This document shows, one piece after another, positions 1 to 8,078 of a DNA stretch of 40,218 nt; the first letter of the stretch is position 1, and each line of letters starts with the position of its first letter. The position numbers and the translations under genes were made by a program. The notes below the pieces were generated by a model that had not been told where the DNA came from, did no database searches, and worked only from the letters and a program-made list of their open reading frames with translations. Source of the DNA: Bacteroidaceae bacterium (GTDB lineage: Bacteria > Bacteroidota > Bacteroidia > Bacteroidales > Bacteroidaceae); the NCBI GenBank assembly GCA_016302965.1, contig JAEDMP010000014.1:1-40218 (forward strand), written 5' to 3'.

Positions 1-6
1 TGCCTA

Positions 7-14
7 CAAAAATA
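7..14 (-). promoter_or_regulatory. Possible -7 element for a leftward gene outside the window
   Basis: Read on the minus strand this is TATTTTTG, a match to the Bacteroidetes -7 consensus TAnnTTTG. It would drive a gene whose start lies to the left of the window. No convincing -33 TTTG was found at the right spacing and the gene itself is not visible, so this is weak. Confidence 0.3.
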
Positions 15-89
15 CTTTTTTTCTGCGATTACGATTAAACCACATTATATAATTACAGAAAATTAACCGTAAAAAGTTGCTAAAAGTCC

Positions 90-119
90 TTGCTGTTTCG
101 TATTATTATTGTATTTTTG
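90..119 (+). promoter_or_regulatory. Plus-strand sigma-ABfr promoter without a protein gene behind it
   Basis: A TTG at 90-92 is followed after 19 bp by TATTTTTG at 112-119, the -33/-7 arrangement of Bacteroidetes promoters. Transcription would start near 126 and run right, but no plus-strand reading frame of credible length follows before the hairpin at 329-360 and the convergent gene at 368. The product could be a small RNA of roughly 200-235 nt. Confidence 0.5.
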
Positions 120-367
120 CAACCCGAAAAGAGTTGTTTGACAGCAAACCTATGAATTAGAACTATTGCCAAATCATTACCTCTATTAAGGTAAAAAACT
201 CATAAATAGCTCATTTTAAGTTATTCGGCAGATTTTAGCGTAATTTCCAATAAAAAACATCCAGTTTATCTCTTTTGGAGCAGTTGACGTCATCTATCTC
301 ATCAGATGGATACACTCCAAGGCAAGGTGAATGGGAGACGGGCTAACCCGTCTCCCATTCGCTCTAT
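120..367 (+). ncRNA. Candidate small RNA region or untranslated spacer
   Basis: This stretch lies between a good plus-strand promoter (90-119) and a strong hairpin (329-360) and contains no open frame longer than a few codons on the plus strand. Around 274-320 there are nested complementary segments (TTGGAG with CTCCAA, and CATCT with AGATG), so a transcript could fold. It was not matched to 6S, tmRNA or RNase P RNA. The call rests only on promoter and hairpin placement. Confidence 0.25.
329..360. terminator. 14-bp perfect hairpin between convergent transcripts
   Basis: GAATGGGAGACGGG at 329-342 pairs perfectly with 347-360 around a 4-nt loop (CTAA). It lies 7 bp beyond the stop of the membrane-protein gene at 368-883 and at the end of the candidate plus-strand transcript, so it can serve both directions. 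The following bases are T-rich but there is no uninterrupted U tract on either side. Confidence 0.6.
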
Positions 368-883
368 TCATTCTTTCCATCTCACCCAAGCATCTGTCCA
401 CAGAATGAGGATGGTCAGACTATAGATGACGGTTTCGTGCATCCCGTCGGTCTTGAAAAAGATGTCGTATAGGAGGAATATACTGATAATGATGTTCAAT
501 CCCCATTGTCTGCCGGAATCCACCAGAATACAGGATAAACGCCGGTTCACTACCAACAGCAGTACCGCCACCAAGGTCAGCACATGGAAGATGGTATACA
601 GCAAAGGGCTTGAACCAACGATTCCCCAATAGAACGAATAGGCAGAAAGAGCGGCAACAGGCATCAAAGTCAACAGCAACAGGCTGAACGGAAGGGTTCT
701 GGCTTCCTCCTGTATACAACGTCTCAGTCTCCCTACGAAATCCACCAACGCAAAAGCCACACATACCACTGCCAAAAAGATAGCCACGGGTGTCTTCTCT
801 TCATTCCACACCATCTCGTGTGCATAAAACAGCAACACCCAATCGAATACCGCCGAATAATTCTTTCGTAAATTGTTTCTCAT
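368..883 (-). CDS. Polytopic membrane protein of unknown function, 171 aa
   Basis: Nothing in this protein was recognised as a known family. It is strongly hydrophobic, with about five or six membrane segments, for example around residues 31-50, 63-85, 92-113, 124-142 and 150-168. The N-terminus is basic (RNNLRKN), as expected for a cytoplasmic end. It is the last gene of the minus-strand run rnr - PAQR protein - 29-codon ORF - this gene. Its ATG lies two bases after the stop codon of the 29-codon ORF (TAA TA ATG), which suggests coupled translation. A hairpin at 329-360 follows the stop codon. I infer an inner-membrane protein; the role is unknown. Confidence 0.7.
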   Translation of the reverse strand: MRNNLRKNYSAVFDWVLLFYAHEMVWNEEKTPVAIFLAVVCVAFALVDFVGRLRRCIQEEARTLPFSLLLLTLMPVAALSAYSFYWGIVGSSPLLYTIFHVLTLVAVLLLVVNRRLSCILVDSGRQWGLNIIISIFLLYDIFFKTDGMHETVIYSLTILILWTDAWVRWKE

Positions 884-885
884 TA

Positions 886-975
886 TTAAATCTTTTTTAT
901 CGTTATCAATACTTGCACTGCTGTAGAGAGAATCAGCAAAAATGAAATGATTGCGAGGATGAATCTTTTATTCAT
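886..975 (-). CDS. 29-codon hydrophobic micro-ORF
   Basis: The ATG at 975 opens a 29-residue frame beginning MNKRFILAIISF and ending with basic residues (TIKKI). It has the profile of a single membrane helix with positive charges at both ends. It sits 10 bp after the PAQR-protein stop (986) and 2 bp before the next gene's start (883), so it fills the gap between two genes almost exactly. That packing and the clean hydrophobic pattern argue that it is translated. It could be a small membrane subunit working with a neighbour, or a leader peptide coupling translation to the 171-aa gene. No homolog is known to me, and the frame could be fortuitous. Confidence 0.5.
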   Translation of the reverse strand: MNKRFILAIISFLLILSTAVQVLITIKKI

Positions 976-985
976 TGGTAAATAT

Positions 986-1636
986 TTAACTGTAAAGGAT
1001 AAGCATGTCCCATACGGCAATGATGTGGCAGATGCTGCCTGCAAGGACAAAGAAGTGAAAGACGGAATGCATGTAACGACGCTTGTTGAGACTGTAGAAA
1101 ATGGCACCGGTGATATAGAATACTCCCTCGGCGATAATCCATACGACGGCAGCGGTGCTGACCGTTGCCAAGAGAGGCTTGAACGCCACGAGGATGGAAA
1201 GCCCCATGCCCACGAAACAGAGGGTCTCCACATTGCTGTGCTCCTTGAGACGGCAGAAACTGACGATGGTGCCGGCAATGGCTGACAGCCACACAAAACC
1301 GAAGAGAGCCCAGCCATAGGCCCCATAGTTGCGCAGCGCTATCAGCGTGATGGGCGAATAGGCCCCCGCTATGCTCCAATAGATGGCAGCATGGTCCCAA
1401 CGGCGCAAACGCTCCTTCCACTTGCTGTTGCGACGCGTGGCATGATAGATGGTGGAGGCGAGATAGGAGGAGGTCATGCCAAACAGGTAGAGAGCCACTC
1501 CCAACTTGCCCCAACTGTCGATGTAACGGAAGAAGAGCAGTCCAAACAGGATGCCCACCACTACCCCCATGACAATGCCGGCGGCGTGTGACCAGGCGTT
1601 GAGCTGCTCTTCTTTCTTGGTGTATCGGATAGCCAT
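986..1636 (-). CDS. trhA: PAQR-family membrane protein (hemolysin III / TrhA type)
   Basis: This 216-aa protein has seven hydrophobic segments and the family's landmarks. An early basic stretch KKEEQLNAWSHAAG carries the first conserved His. A second motif, SSYLASTIYHATRR, lies near residues 56-69. RRWDHAAIYWSIAGAYSP lies near 78-95. A C-terminal HSVFHFFVLAGSICH contains the last histidine pair. These His/Asp residues are the presumed metal site of PAQR proteins. Family members are annotated hemolysin III; the E. coli homolog is linked to membrane homeostasis (TrhA), and true haemolysin activity is not implied. The ATG lies 17 bp downstream of the rnr stop, so the gene is probably cotranscribed with rnr. 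Confidence 0.88.
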   Translation of the reverse strand: MAIRYTKKEEQLNAWSHAAGIVMGVVVGILFGLLFFRYIDSWGKLGVALYLFGMTSSYLASTIYHATRRNSKWKERLRRWDHAAIYWSIAGAYSPITLIALRNYGAYGWALFGFVWLSAIAGTIVSFCRLKEHSNVETLCFVGMGLSILVAFKPLLATVSTAAVVWIIAEGVFYITGAIFYSLNKRRYMHSVFHFFVLAGSICHIIAVWDMLILYS

Positions 1637-1653
1637 ACCTTGTTATCTTCCCG

Positions 1654-3948
1654 TTATCTTCTCTTGCGTTTCTTTCCGTTAGACCTCTTGCCTGCCGAAG
1701 AGTTCTTCAACGGCGACTGACTGCCAGAAGCCTCAGTGGAGGGCGCAGGCTTGGTGCTGCCAGCAATGGTGAAGTCGAGCTGGCGCTTCTCGATGTTGGC
1801 ACGTGCCACCTGAATCTTCACGGCATCACCCAACTGATACTTATGATGGAAACGGCGTCCCACGAGACAGTAGTTGCGCTCATCGAAGTCGTAGTAGTCA
1901 TCATCCAAATCGCGCATGGGTACCATACCCTCGCAGTGGTTTTCGTCAATCTCACAATAGATGCCATAGCTCTGGATGCCGCTGATATGAGCATCATAGA
2001 CCTCTCCCACCTTGTCGGCCATAAACTCCACCATCTTGTATTTGATGGAGTCGCGCTCCGCATTCTGTGCCACCTGCTCCATGTCGCTGCAATGCTCGCA
2101 AAGTTCCTCATAGTGGTCTTTGTTGGCAGAGCGGCCTCCGTTCTGGTATTTGGTGAGCAGACGATGGACCATCGTGTCGGGATAGCGGCGGATGGGTGAG
2201 GTGAAATGGGTGTAATAGTCGAAAGCCAGCCCATAGTGGCCAATATTATGTACACTGTACTTGGCCTTCATCATCGCCCTGAGCGCCACAGTCTCGATAA
2301 GTTTCTGCTCCTTCTTGCCGGCACAACTGTCGAGCAGCGCATTGAGGCTCTTGGAGATGGCTCCCTTGGTGCCTCCCGTCTTCATCTTATATCCGAACTT
2401 CACCACAAACTCACGCAGGGTCTCCAGTTTGGTGGGGTCTGGACAATCGTGGATTCGATAGGGAAGCGTCTTGGGTTTCTTGCCCTTGGGCACGATGGCG
2501 ATGCTCTCGGCCACCGTGCGGTTGGCCAGCAGCATAAACTCCTCAACAAGTTTGTTGGCATCCTTCGACTTCTTGAAGTAGCAGCGTACAGGCTTGCCCT
2601 TCTCGTCGACATCAAAACGAAGTTCCTCGCGGTCAAACTTCACCGCTCCGTTCTTGAAGCGTGCGGCACGCAGTTTCTTGGCAAGCCTGTCGAGGGTGAT
2701 GAGCTGTTCGGCATTCTCTCCCTTATAGCCTCCCTCAGGAGCCGGCGGGGCAGGCATGCCCTCGCCATCCCTCACTCCATTGTCTTCGAGCAGCGCCTGC
2801 ACCTCCTCGTAGACATAGCGTCGGTTGCTCTTGATGACCGTATGGGCGAGATGCCAGCGCTTGATGTCGGCCTCGTCATTCATCTCGAAGATGACGCTGT
2901 AGGCGAGTTTCTCCTCGTCGGGACGCAGCGAGCAGATGAAGTTGCAGAGGCGCTCAGGCAGCATGGGGATGGTGCGGTCGACGAGATAGACACTGGTGGC
3001 ACGCTTCACCGCCTCACGGTCGATGATGGAGTTCTCGGTGACATAGTGTGACACGTCGGCAATATGCACACCCACCTCCCATAGTCCGTTGTCGAGACGA
3101 CGGATGGAGAGTGCATCGTCGAAGTCCTTGGCATCGTGGGGGTCGATGGTGCAGGTGAACACCTCGCGGAAGTCTTCGCGTTCGGCCAGGTCCTGGGCGG
3201 TAATCTCGCCGCTGATCTTGTTGGCGGCATCCTCCACGTTCTTCGGATACTTATAAGGCAGGCCATACTGGGCGAGGATGGCATGCATCTCCGCATTGTT
3301 CTCGCCGAGTTTTCCGAGGATATCCACCACCTCGCCCGTCATGTTCTTGTGATCGGCATCGGGCCACTGGGTGATTTTCACCACTGCCTTGTCATCGGTC
3401 TTGCCTCCCTTGAGCTTCGACTTGGGGATGATGATGTCGTGGGCCATGATATTGTCGGGCGTGATGAGCAGGGCAAAATCCTTGTCTACACGGAGCTTGC
3501 CCACAAACTGGTTGCGGGCCCGCTCAAGAATGGCGGTCACCATGGCCTCCTTGATATGCTTCTGTCGGCGGGCCATGAACGACACTTGCACACGGTCGCC
3601 ATCGAGCGCCGACATCGAGTTGCGCTCCGCCACAAACACGGGCTGGCTGCCATCGTCAGGAATGAACGAGTTCTTGCCGTTGGCCTTGCGCCGGAACGTT
3701 CCTTCCTGCACCTGGGTCTTGGTATTGAGCCGGTAGGTGTCGTCGCTTGAGCGGGTGAGGAAGTCATCCCAGGCCATCTCTTCCATGAGTTCCAAAGCGA
3801 GCATCTTCACGGGATGGGTCACGAACTTGAGTTCCTTGAATATCTTGCGGGTATTGTAGCTGTTGTTGGGATTCTCGTTGAAGAATCTTACAAGCGCGTC
3901 GCTGATTTCTTTCTTCGACATGCGCTTCCCTCCTTTTTTCTTTGCCAT
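1654..3948 (-). CDS. rnr: Ribonuclease R (RNB-family 3'-5' exoribonuclease)
   Basis: The protein is 764 aa from the ATG at 3948. An N-terminal winged-helix-like segment (SKKEISDALVRFFNENP) is followed by cold-shock/OB domains and the RNB catalytic domain. The catalytic acidic cluster IDPHDAKDFDDALS lies at about 268-281 and HYGLAFDYYTHFTSPIRRYPD near 580. A C-terminal S1 domain (VGEVYDAHISGIQSYGIYCEI) and a basic tail rich in K/R follow, as is usual for RNase R. RNase R degrades structured RNA processively in the cytoplasm. The frame is open 27 bp further upstream to 3975, but that ATG overlaps the -7 element at 3973-3980, so 3948 (MAKKKGGKR) is preferred. Confidence 0.95.
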   Translation of the reverse strand: MAKKKGGKRMSKKEISDALVRFFNENPNNSYNTRKIFKELKFVTHPVKMLALELMEEMAWDDFLTRSSDDTYRLNTKTQVQEGTFRRKANGKNSFIPDDGSQPVFVAERNSMSALDGDRVQVSFMARRQKHIKEAMVTAILERARNQFVGKLRVDKDFALLITPDNIMAHDIIIPKSKLKGGKTDDKAVVKITQWPDADHKNMTGEVVDILGKLGENNAEMHAILAQYGLPYKYPKNVEDAANKISGEITAQDLAEREDFREVFTCTIDPHDAKDFDDALSIRRLDNGLWEVGVHIADVSHYVTENSIIDREAVKRATSVYLVDRTIPMLPERLCNFICSLRPDEEKLAYSVIFEMNDEADIKRWHLAHTVIKSNRRYVYEEVQALLEDNGVRDGEGMPAPPAPEGGYKGENAEQLITLDRLAKKLRAARFKNGAVKFDREELRFDVDEKGKPVRCYFKKSKDANKLVEEFMLLANRTVAESIAIVPKGKKPKTLPYRIHDCPDPTKLETLREFVVKFGYKMKTGGTKGAISKSLNALLDSCAGKKEQKLIETVALRAMMKAKYSVHNIGHYGLAFDYYTHFTSPIRRYPDTMVHRLLTKYQNGGRSANKDHYEELCEHCSDMEQVAQNAERDSIKYKMVEFMADKVGEVYDAHISGIQSYGIYCEIDENHCEGMVPMRDLDDDYYDFDERNYCLVGRRFHHKYQLGDAVKIQVARANIEKRQLDFTIAGSTKPAPSTEASGSQSPLKNSSAGKRSNGKKRKRR

Positions 3949-3972
3949 AGTCGTGTGATTTATTTGTTTCTG

Positions 3973-3980
3973 CAAACTTA
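3973..3980 (-). promoter_or_regulatory. -7 element of the rnr operon
   Basis: On the minus strand this reads TAAGTTTG, matching TAnnTTTG, 25 bp upstream of the rnr ATG at 3948. Transcription would start near 3966. That excludes the more upstream in-frame ATG at 3975 as the start. The -33 box is not well conserved. Confidence 0.55.
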
Positions 3981-4045
3981 CAACAATTTTTTCAAATGTG
4001 CTTTCATTTGGATGTCAAATATGTTTAAAGCCTACAAATTGTAAC

Positions 4046-4083
4046 AAAAAAGCCGCTTACCTGTGAGGGCAAACGGCTTTTTT
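4046..4083 (-). terminator. Rho-independent terminator downstream of tRNA-Gln
   Basis: The minus-strand RNA folds as A6-GCCGTTTGCC, loop CTCACA, GGTAAGCGGC-U6, a 10-bp GC-containing stem extended by A/U pairs. It begins 8 nt after the tRNA 3' end and separates the tRNA from the rnr promoter. The A tract opposite the U tract means it could also work on the plus strand. Confidence 0.85.
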
Positions 4084-4090
4084 ATAAGAG

Positions 4091-4161
4091 TTGGACCAGC
4101 GGGATTCGAACCCACAATGACAGAACCAAAACCTGTAGTGTTACCATTACACCATGGTCCA
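4091..4161 (-). tRNA. tRNA-Gln (anticodon TTG)
   Basis: The minus strand folds into a 71-nt cloverleaf. Acceptor TGGACCA (from 4161) pairs with TGGTCCA. The D stem is GTGT/ACAC with an AATGGTAA loop. The anticodon stem ACAGG/TCTGT (one G-T pair) encloses the loop TTTTGGT with anticodon TTG. The T arm contains GGTTCGAATCC. The discriminator base is A and CCA is not encoded, as in most Bacteroidetes tRNAs. It is transcribed alone from its own promoter at 4179-4210 and ends in the hairpin at 4046-4083. Confidence 0.96.
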
Positions 4162-4178
4162 ATCCTTAAATTTGGGTG

Positions 4179-4210
4179 CAAAGATACTTATTTTCCTTCA
4201 GACTGCCAAA
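4179..4210 (-). promoter_or_regulatory. tRNA-Gln promoter
   Basis: The minus strand has TTTG (4207-4210), a 20-bp spacer and TATCTTTG (4179-4186), a textbook Bacteroidetes -33/-7 pair. The predicted transcription start, near 4170, is about 9 nt before the mature tRNA 5' end. Confidence 0.8.
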
Positions 4211-4237
4211 TAATTTCTGCGAAAAATACGGTCAGAA

Positions 4238-5536
4238 TCATTTAACAGTGATGAGGTAGTAGTTTTTCTTGCCTTTTTGCAGCAGGAGATACTTGCCATC
4301 GATGAGGTCATCGGCTGTGATGACACGGTCGAAGGCAGCCAGTTTCTCCTTGTTCAGCGAAACACCTCCACCCTGTACCAGCTTGCGCATCTCGCCCTTG
4401 CTGGCAAAGACTGCGGCGGCAGCGGTGAAGATTTCCACGGCAGGCTGACCAAGCTGGTCGGCAGCGATGGTAAACTGGGGAACACCCTCGAAGATGTCGA
4501 GCAGCGTGGCCTCGTCGAGTTTGAGCAGACTGTCTTTGGTCGACTTACCAAAGAGGATGTTGCTGGCCTCGATGGCGGTGTTGAGTGCCTCCTGGGAGTG
4601 AACCAATACGGTCACTTCCTCAGCCAAGCGCTTCTGCAGCACACGACGACCGGGATCCTGCTGATGTTCCTCAATAAGGGCATCGATGGTCTCCTTGTCG
4701 AGACTGGTGAAAATCTTGATGTAACGGGCGGCATCATCGTCGCTCACGTTGAGCCAGAACTGGTAGAACTTGTAGGGAGTGGTGCGCTTGGGGTCGAGCC
4801 AGATGTTGCCGCTCTCGGTCTTGCCGAACTTCTTGCCGTCGGCCTTGGTGATGAGCGGACAGGTGAGGGCATAGGTCTCCACCTCATTGCCGAGGGTGCG
4901 GCGGATGAGTTCCGTACCTGTGGTCATGTTGCCCCACTGGTCGTTGCCACCGAGCTGCAGTTTGCAACCCTTGTGCTGGTAGAGATAGAGGAAGTCATAG
5001 CCCTGGAGCAACTGATAGGTGAACTCCGTGAACGAAAGTCCGTCGCGGGCGGTACCATTGAGGCGCTGCTGCACACTCTCCTTGGCCATCATGTAGTTGA
5101 CGGTGATGTGCTTGCCCACCTCACGGGCAAAGTCGAGGAAGGTGAAATCCTTCATCCAGTCATAGTTGTTCACCATCTCGGCAGCATTGGGTTCCTGGCT
5201 GTCAAAGTCAAGGAACTTGGCCACCTGCTGCTTGATGCACTCCTGGTTGTGGCGCAGGGTCTCGTCATTGAGCAGGTTGCGCTCCTGGCTCTTGCCCGAG
5301 GGGTCGCCAATCATACCCGTGGCACCACCCACCAGGATGATGGGTTTGTGGCCACAGTGCTGCAGATGGCGGAGCATCATGATGCCACAGAGGTGTCCGA
5401 TATGCAGTGAGTCGGCAGTAGGGTCGGTGCCGAGGTAGGCAGTCACCATCTCCTTTTGCAGGAGTTCTTCGGTGCCCGGCATGATTTGTGCGAGCATGCC
5501 TCTCCATTTGAGTTCTTCAACGAAGTTCTTGATCAT
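4238..5536 (-). CDS. tyrS: Tyrosyl-tRNA synthetase
   Basis: This 432-aa class I aminoacyl-tRNA synthetase charges tRNA-Tyr with tyrosine. The ATP-binding signature HIGH is at 45-48 (TADSLHIGHLCG). The tyrosine-binding region includes QLLQGYDFLYL near 176-185 and GGNDQWGNMTTG near 196-207. The KMSKS counterpart is KFGKT at 236-240, the form usual in bacterial TyrRS. The last 70 residues match an S4 RNA-binding domain (GEMRKLVQGGGVSLNKEKL). The length fits the bacterial TyrS family. It starts 63 bp downstream of yidD, so it may be the last gene of the metK-to-tyrS run; no separate strong promoter was seen in the gap. Confidence 0.96.
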   Translation of the reverse strand: MIKNFVEELKWRGMLAQIMPGTEELLQKEMVTAYLGTDPTADSLHIGHLCGIMMLRHLQHCGHKPIILVGGATGMIGDPSGKSQERNLLNDETLRHNQECIKQQVAKFLDFDSQEPNAAEMVNNYDWMKDFTFLDFAREVGKHITVNYMMAKESVQQRLNGTARDGLSFTEFTYQLLQGYDFLYLYQHKGCKLQLGGNDQWGNMTTGTELIRRTLGNEVETYALTCPLITKADGKKFGKTESGNIWLDPKRTTPYKFYQFWLNVSDDDAARYIKIFTSLDKETIDALIEEHQQDPGRRVLQKRLAEEVTVLVHSQEALNTAIEASNILFGKSTKDSLLKLDEATLLDIFEGVPQFTIAADQLGQPAVEIFTAAAAVFASKGEMRKLVQGGGVSLNKEKLAAFDRVITADDLIDGKYLLLQKGKKNYYLITVK

Positions 5537-5599
5537 AGCTATGTTGTTTGCTTTATTGCTGATTGATTGTTTTCTATTGACGGGTCGGTGCCTTGGGGC

Positions 5600-5830
5600 T
5601 CATGGCACGGGGTCGTAACCGCTTCCTCCCCACGGATGACATCTCAGAAGCCGCTTCAGTGCAAGCCAGGAACCCTTGATGGGTCCGTGTTTGATCAGTG
5701 CCTGCCGGGCATATTCCGAACAGGTGGGGGTGAACCTGCAGGAGGGAGGCGTGAAGGGCGAAATGACTCTCTGGTAGAAAAGGATGGGAAGGCAGAGGAG
5801 CCAGGCTGCCAGTTGGCTGAGGGTTTTCAT
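5600..5830 (-). CDS. yidD: Membrane protein insertion efficiency factor YidD
   Basis: The 76-aa protein shows the YidD pattern: a hydrophobic, amphipathic N-terminus, then YQRVISPFTPPSCRFTPTCSEYARQALIKHG and a C-terminal LLRCHPWGGSGYDPVP. The three conserved cysteines fall at SCRF, TCSEY and RCHP. YidD associates with the inner membrane and assists YidC-dependent insertion of membrane proteins. Its ATG overlaps the rnpA stop by 4 bp (ATGA), a conserved arrangement in bacteria. In many genomes rpmH and yidC flank these genes; neither is next to them here. Confidence 0.93.
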   Translation of the reverse strand: MKTLSQLAAWLLCLPILFYQRVISPFTPPSCRFTPTCSEYARQALIKHGPIKGSWLALKRLLRCHPWGGSGYDPVP

Positions 5831-6243
5831 GACACAGGGCTTCCGGCATCCAATTTCTCTTGCAACTGGCGGAGCAACTGTGCCACACCCTGTGCCACCT
5901 TCTCCGAGCGGCGGTGCTTGTCGGTCATCCAGATGAGGGCAAGCACGAGCGCCTCTTCGGGTCGCCGCTCCATGGCCTCTGCCAAAGCGGTCTTTCTGTG
6001 ACGATAGGCCTCACGCAACTGCCGCTTCACCCGGTTCCGGTCCACTGCATGCTTGAAATGGCGCTTCGACACACTGACGAGCACCTGGACAGGCTCCTCG
6101 TAAGCGGTGCGTGGGCACAGCATCCAGACCATACGTACCGGAAAGACGGCCATAGACTTGCCATTGCCGCCTTTGAAGAGTTGGTCGGTCAACTTCAGGC
6201 TGACCAGATGCTCTCTCTTGGGAAAAGAAGCGGGTCCTCTCAC
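5827..6243 (-). CDS. rnpA: Ribonuclease P protein component
   Basis: This 138-aa basic protein binds RNase P RNA and helps in 5' maturation of tRNAs. The family signature RNRVKRQLREAYR is at residues 69-81, preceded by SVSKRHFKHAVD. The N-terminus has the expected FPKREHLVS start of the fold. It is followed with a 4-bp overlap by yidD and preceded by hemD, whose stop codon is 4 bp upstream of the rnpA ATG. The tight spacing indicates one transcript. No RNase P RNA gene was seen in the window. Confidence 0.95.
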   Translation of the reverse strand: MRGPASFPKREHLVSLKLTDQLFKGGNGKSMAVFPVRMVWMLCPRTAYEEPVQVLVSVSKRHFKHAVDRNRVKRQLREAYRHRKTALAEAMERRPEEALVLALIWMTDKHRRSEKVAQGVAQLLRQLQEKLDAGSPVS

Positions 6244-6247
6244 CGTA

Positions 6248-7000
6248 TCAGTCCTCGTCTTGTTGCAACAGGTAGTGCAGCAGCGCTCCTGTCATGGAAG
6301 GATATTTGGCCGAGGGAGCCTCGAGATCCAGTCTCAGACCGGCATCCTTGACCGCCTTGGCTGTAGCGGGACCAAAGGTGGCGATAGCCACTTTCTCCTG
6401 GTCGAAGTCAGGGAAGTTCTTGATGAGTGAGTCTACTCCCGAAGGACTGAAGAAGACGAGCATGTCATAGTCGAAATCCTTCACCTCCTCTGGGGTGAAA
6501 TCGTTGCTCACCGTGCGGTACATCACACACTCGGCATGGTTCAGTTTCTTCGAGTCGAGCAGTGTCTTTACACTGTCGTTGTGCACATCGCTCAGCGGAA
6601 CCAGGTATTTCTCGGTCTTGTGTTTCACCATGGTAGGCAGCAGGTCGTCTATCTTGCCCGTGCTGCCGAAGAACACCTTGCGTTTTCTGTACTGGACGTA
6701 TTTCTGGATATACAGGGCGATGGTCTCTGTCACGCAGAAATACTTCATGTCTTCTGGAATATTCACGCGCATTTCCTTGCAAAGCAGAAAGAAGTTGTCT
6801 ATCGCATGTCGGGATGTGAATACGATGGCGGTATAGTTCAGAATATTGATTTTCTGTTGACGGAACTCCTTTGGAGTGAGTCCCTCCACCTTGATGAAGG
6901 GGCGGAACACCAACTCTACGCCACATTTTTCGGCAATATCAAAATAGGGCGACTTCTCACTGGTAGGTTTCGGTTGTGAAACCAGAATCTTCTTGATCAT
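6248..7000 (-). CDS. hemD: Uroporphyrinogen-III synthase family protein
   Basis: The 250-aa protein has the two-lobed HemD pattern: a start of the type KKILVSQPKPTSEKSPYFD, then NYTAIVFTSRHAIDNFF near 54-70, and later DMLVFFSPSGVDSLIKNFP and VAIATFGPATAKAVKDAGL, which resemble the substrate-cleft loops. HemD catalyses ring closure of hydroxymethylbilane to uroporphyrinogen III. The family has low sequence conservation and no signature catalytic residue, so the call rests on overall pattern. A DUF4271 gene immediately upstream and rnpA downstream fit a Bacteroidetes arrangement. Many gut Prevotella lack a full haem pathway, so the in vivo role is less certain than the fold. Confidence 0.85.
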   Translation of the reverse strand: MIKKILVSQPKPTSEKSPYFDIAEKCGVELVFRPFIKVEGLTPKEFRQQKINILNYTAIVFTSRHAIDNFFLLCKEMRVNIPEDMKYFCVTETIALYIQKYVQYRKRKVFFGSTGKIDDLLPTMVKHKTEKYLVPLSDVHNDSVKTLLDSKKLNHAECVMYRTVSNDFTPEEVKDFDYDMLVFFSPSGVDSLIKNFPDFDQEKVAIATFGPATAKAVKDAGLRLDLEAPSAKYPSMTGALLHYLLQQDED

Positions 7001-7007
7001 TTGCGTC

Positions 7008-8054
7008 TTAATAATTTACTTTCAAACAATTGCTTATTAGCAGTAAACAACCCCATATTGAGAATGGGGGTACGATTTCAAGGGCACAAAAGTACAAAAT
7101 TATTTGCAGAAAAGAGCCAATTCGCTTGAAAAAGATGACATAACACTTGTAAAATAGCAGAATTTTAATCAAAATGAAGACCGAAAGCAGGTAAACAGTC
7201 GCTTTTTCGATGTCCATATCAAAGAAAATCTGCAGCAGAATGGCAGGTGCAATGAGCACTCCGCCGATGGCTGTAAGGAAGAGTTGTGCCTTGGCCCATT
7301 GCAGGTGGTCGCGGGCCTCAAAAAAGATTTTGTCGACCAGACTCACGAGCACCCACTTGCAGAAGAAATAGCCCAACAAGACGGCCAGGAAGATGGCCGT
7401 CAGCAGGTAATGGGACGAGAGGATGAAGGTGTCGGAGATGTAGGTCTTGGTATACTGGTACTGGAAGATGGAGAGCATCAGGCAACCCTGCAATACGAGG
7501 AAGAACTGGAAGCGCACCTCGCTGGTGGTCTCGGAGACGAAAGTGGGTCCGGAATGCGACACATAGAAGAAGTTCTTGACCTGGCGGAGAAGGAAACGGC
7601 TCGACATCCTGAACGCCACCAACGTGAGGATGAAGCAGAGGAGGATGGTGAGGGTGATGACATTGTCGTTGCGCAGACTGTAGGGCACGGGGTCGCCGGC
7701 CACACCGAAGCGTCCGCCATTGAGTTCAGGATGGAGCAGGGTGTCGGCCGAGAAGAAATTCTCCCGGTAATAGGTGGGCAGGTCGGCATCGAGAAAGTTT
7801 TTGCCCACGTCATGGCCGGGCAGATGCAGGGTGTCCGGCCGGCTGCTATAGGTAATCTGCTTGGGCCGGAAAACAGCCTGTATGGCAGAGTCCTGCTGGG
7901 CAGGCGTGGCATCCTTGGGCAACTTTCGCAACACCTGATAGGGCGTCACGTGGGTGGCCTGATAGGGCGAGGGAGGAGACGCCTCGTGGGTCTCCTCCAC
8001 TCCTTCTGCCGTTGCCGGCTGTGTGTGTATGATACTGTCTTGGTTCGTGTTCAC
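7008..8054 (-). CDS. DUF4271 membrane protein
   Basis: This 348-aa protein has a long polar N-terminus of about 130 residues, rich in P, T and Q, followed by about seven membrane helices from around residue 130 to the end (for example NVITLTILLCFILTLVAF and YLLTAIFLAVLLGYFFCKWVL). This matches the Bacteroidetes-specific DUF4271 family, which usually sits beside hemD as it does here (stop codon 7 bp before the hemD ATG). The function is unknown. It begins 24 bp after the metK stop, so the genes are probably cotranscribed. Confidence 0.82.
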   Translation of the reverse strand: MNTNQDSIIHTQPATAEGVEETHEASPPSPYQATHVTPYQVLRKLPKDATPAQQDSAIQAVFRPKQITYSSRPDTLHLPGHDVGKNFLDADLPTYYRENFFSADTLLHPELNGGRFGVAGDPVPYSLRNDNVITLTILLCFILTLVAFRMSSRFLLRQVKNFFYVSHSGPTFVSETTSEVRFQFFLVLQGCLMLSIFQYQYTKTYISDTFILSSHYLLTAIFLAVLLGYFFCKWVLVSLVDKIFFEARDHLQWAKAQLFLTAIGGVLIAPAILLQIFFDMDIEKATVYLLSVFILIKILLFYKCYVIFFKRIGSFLQIILYFCALEIVPPFSIWGCLLLISNCLKVNY

Positions 8055-8078
8055 GGATGGGAAGAATCGAGATGATGT

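Noticed and set aside
4277..5410. Long plus-strand open frame (377 codons) opposite tyrS
   Set aside because: Antisense shadow of a well-identified gene, caused by the codon bias; no family resemblance. The same holds for long frames opposite rnr, metK and the U32 gene.
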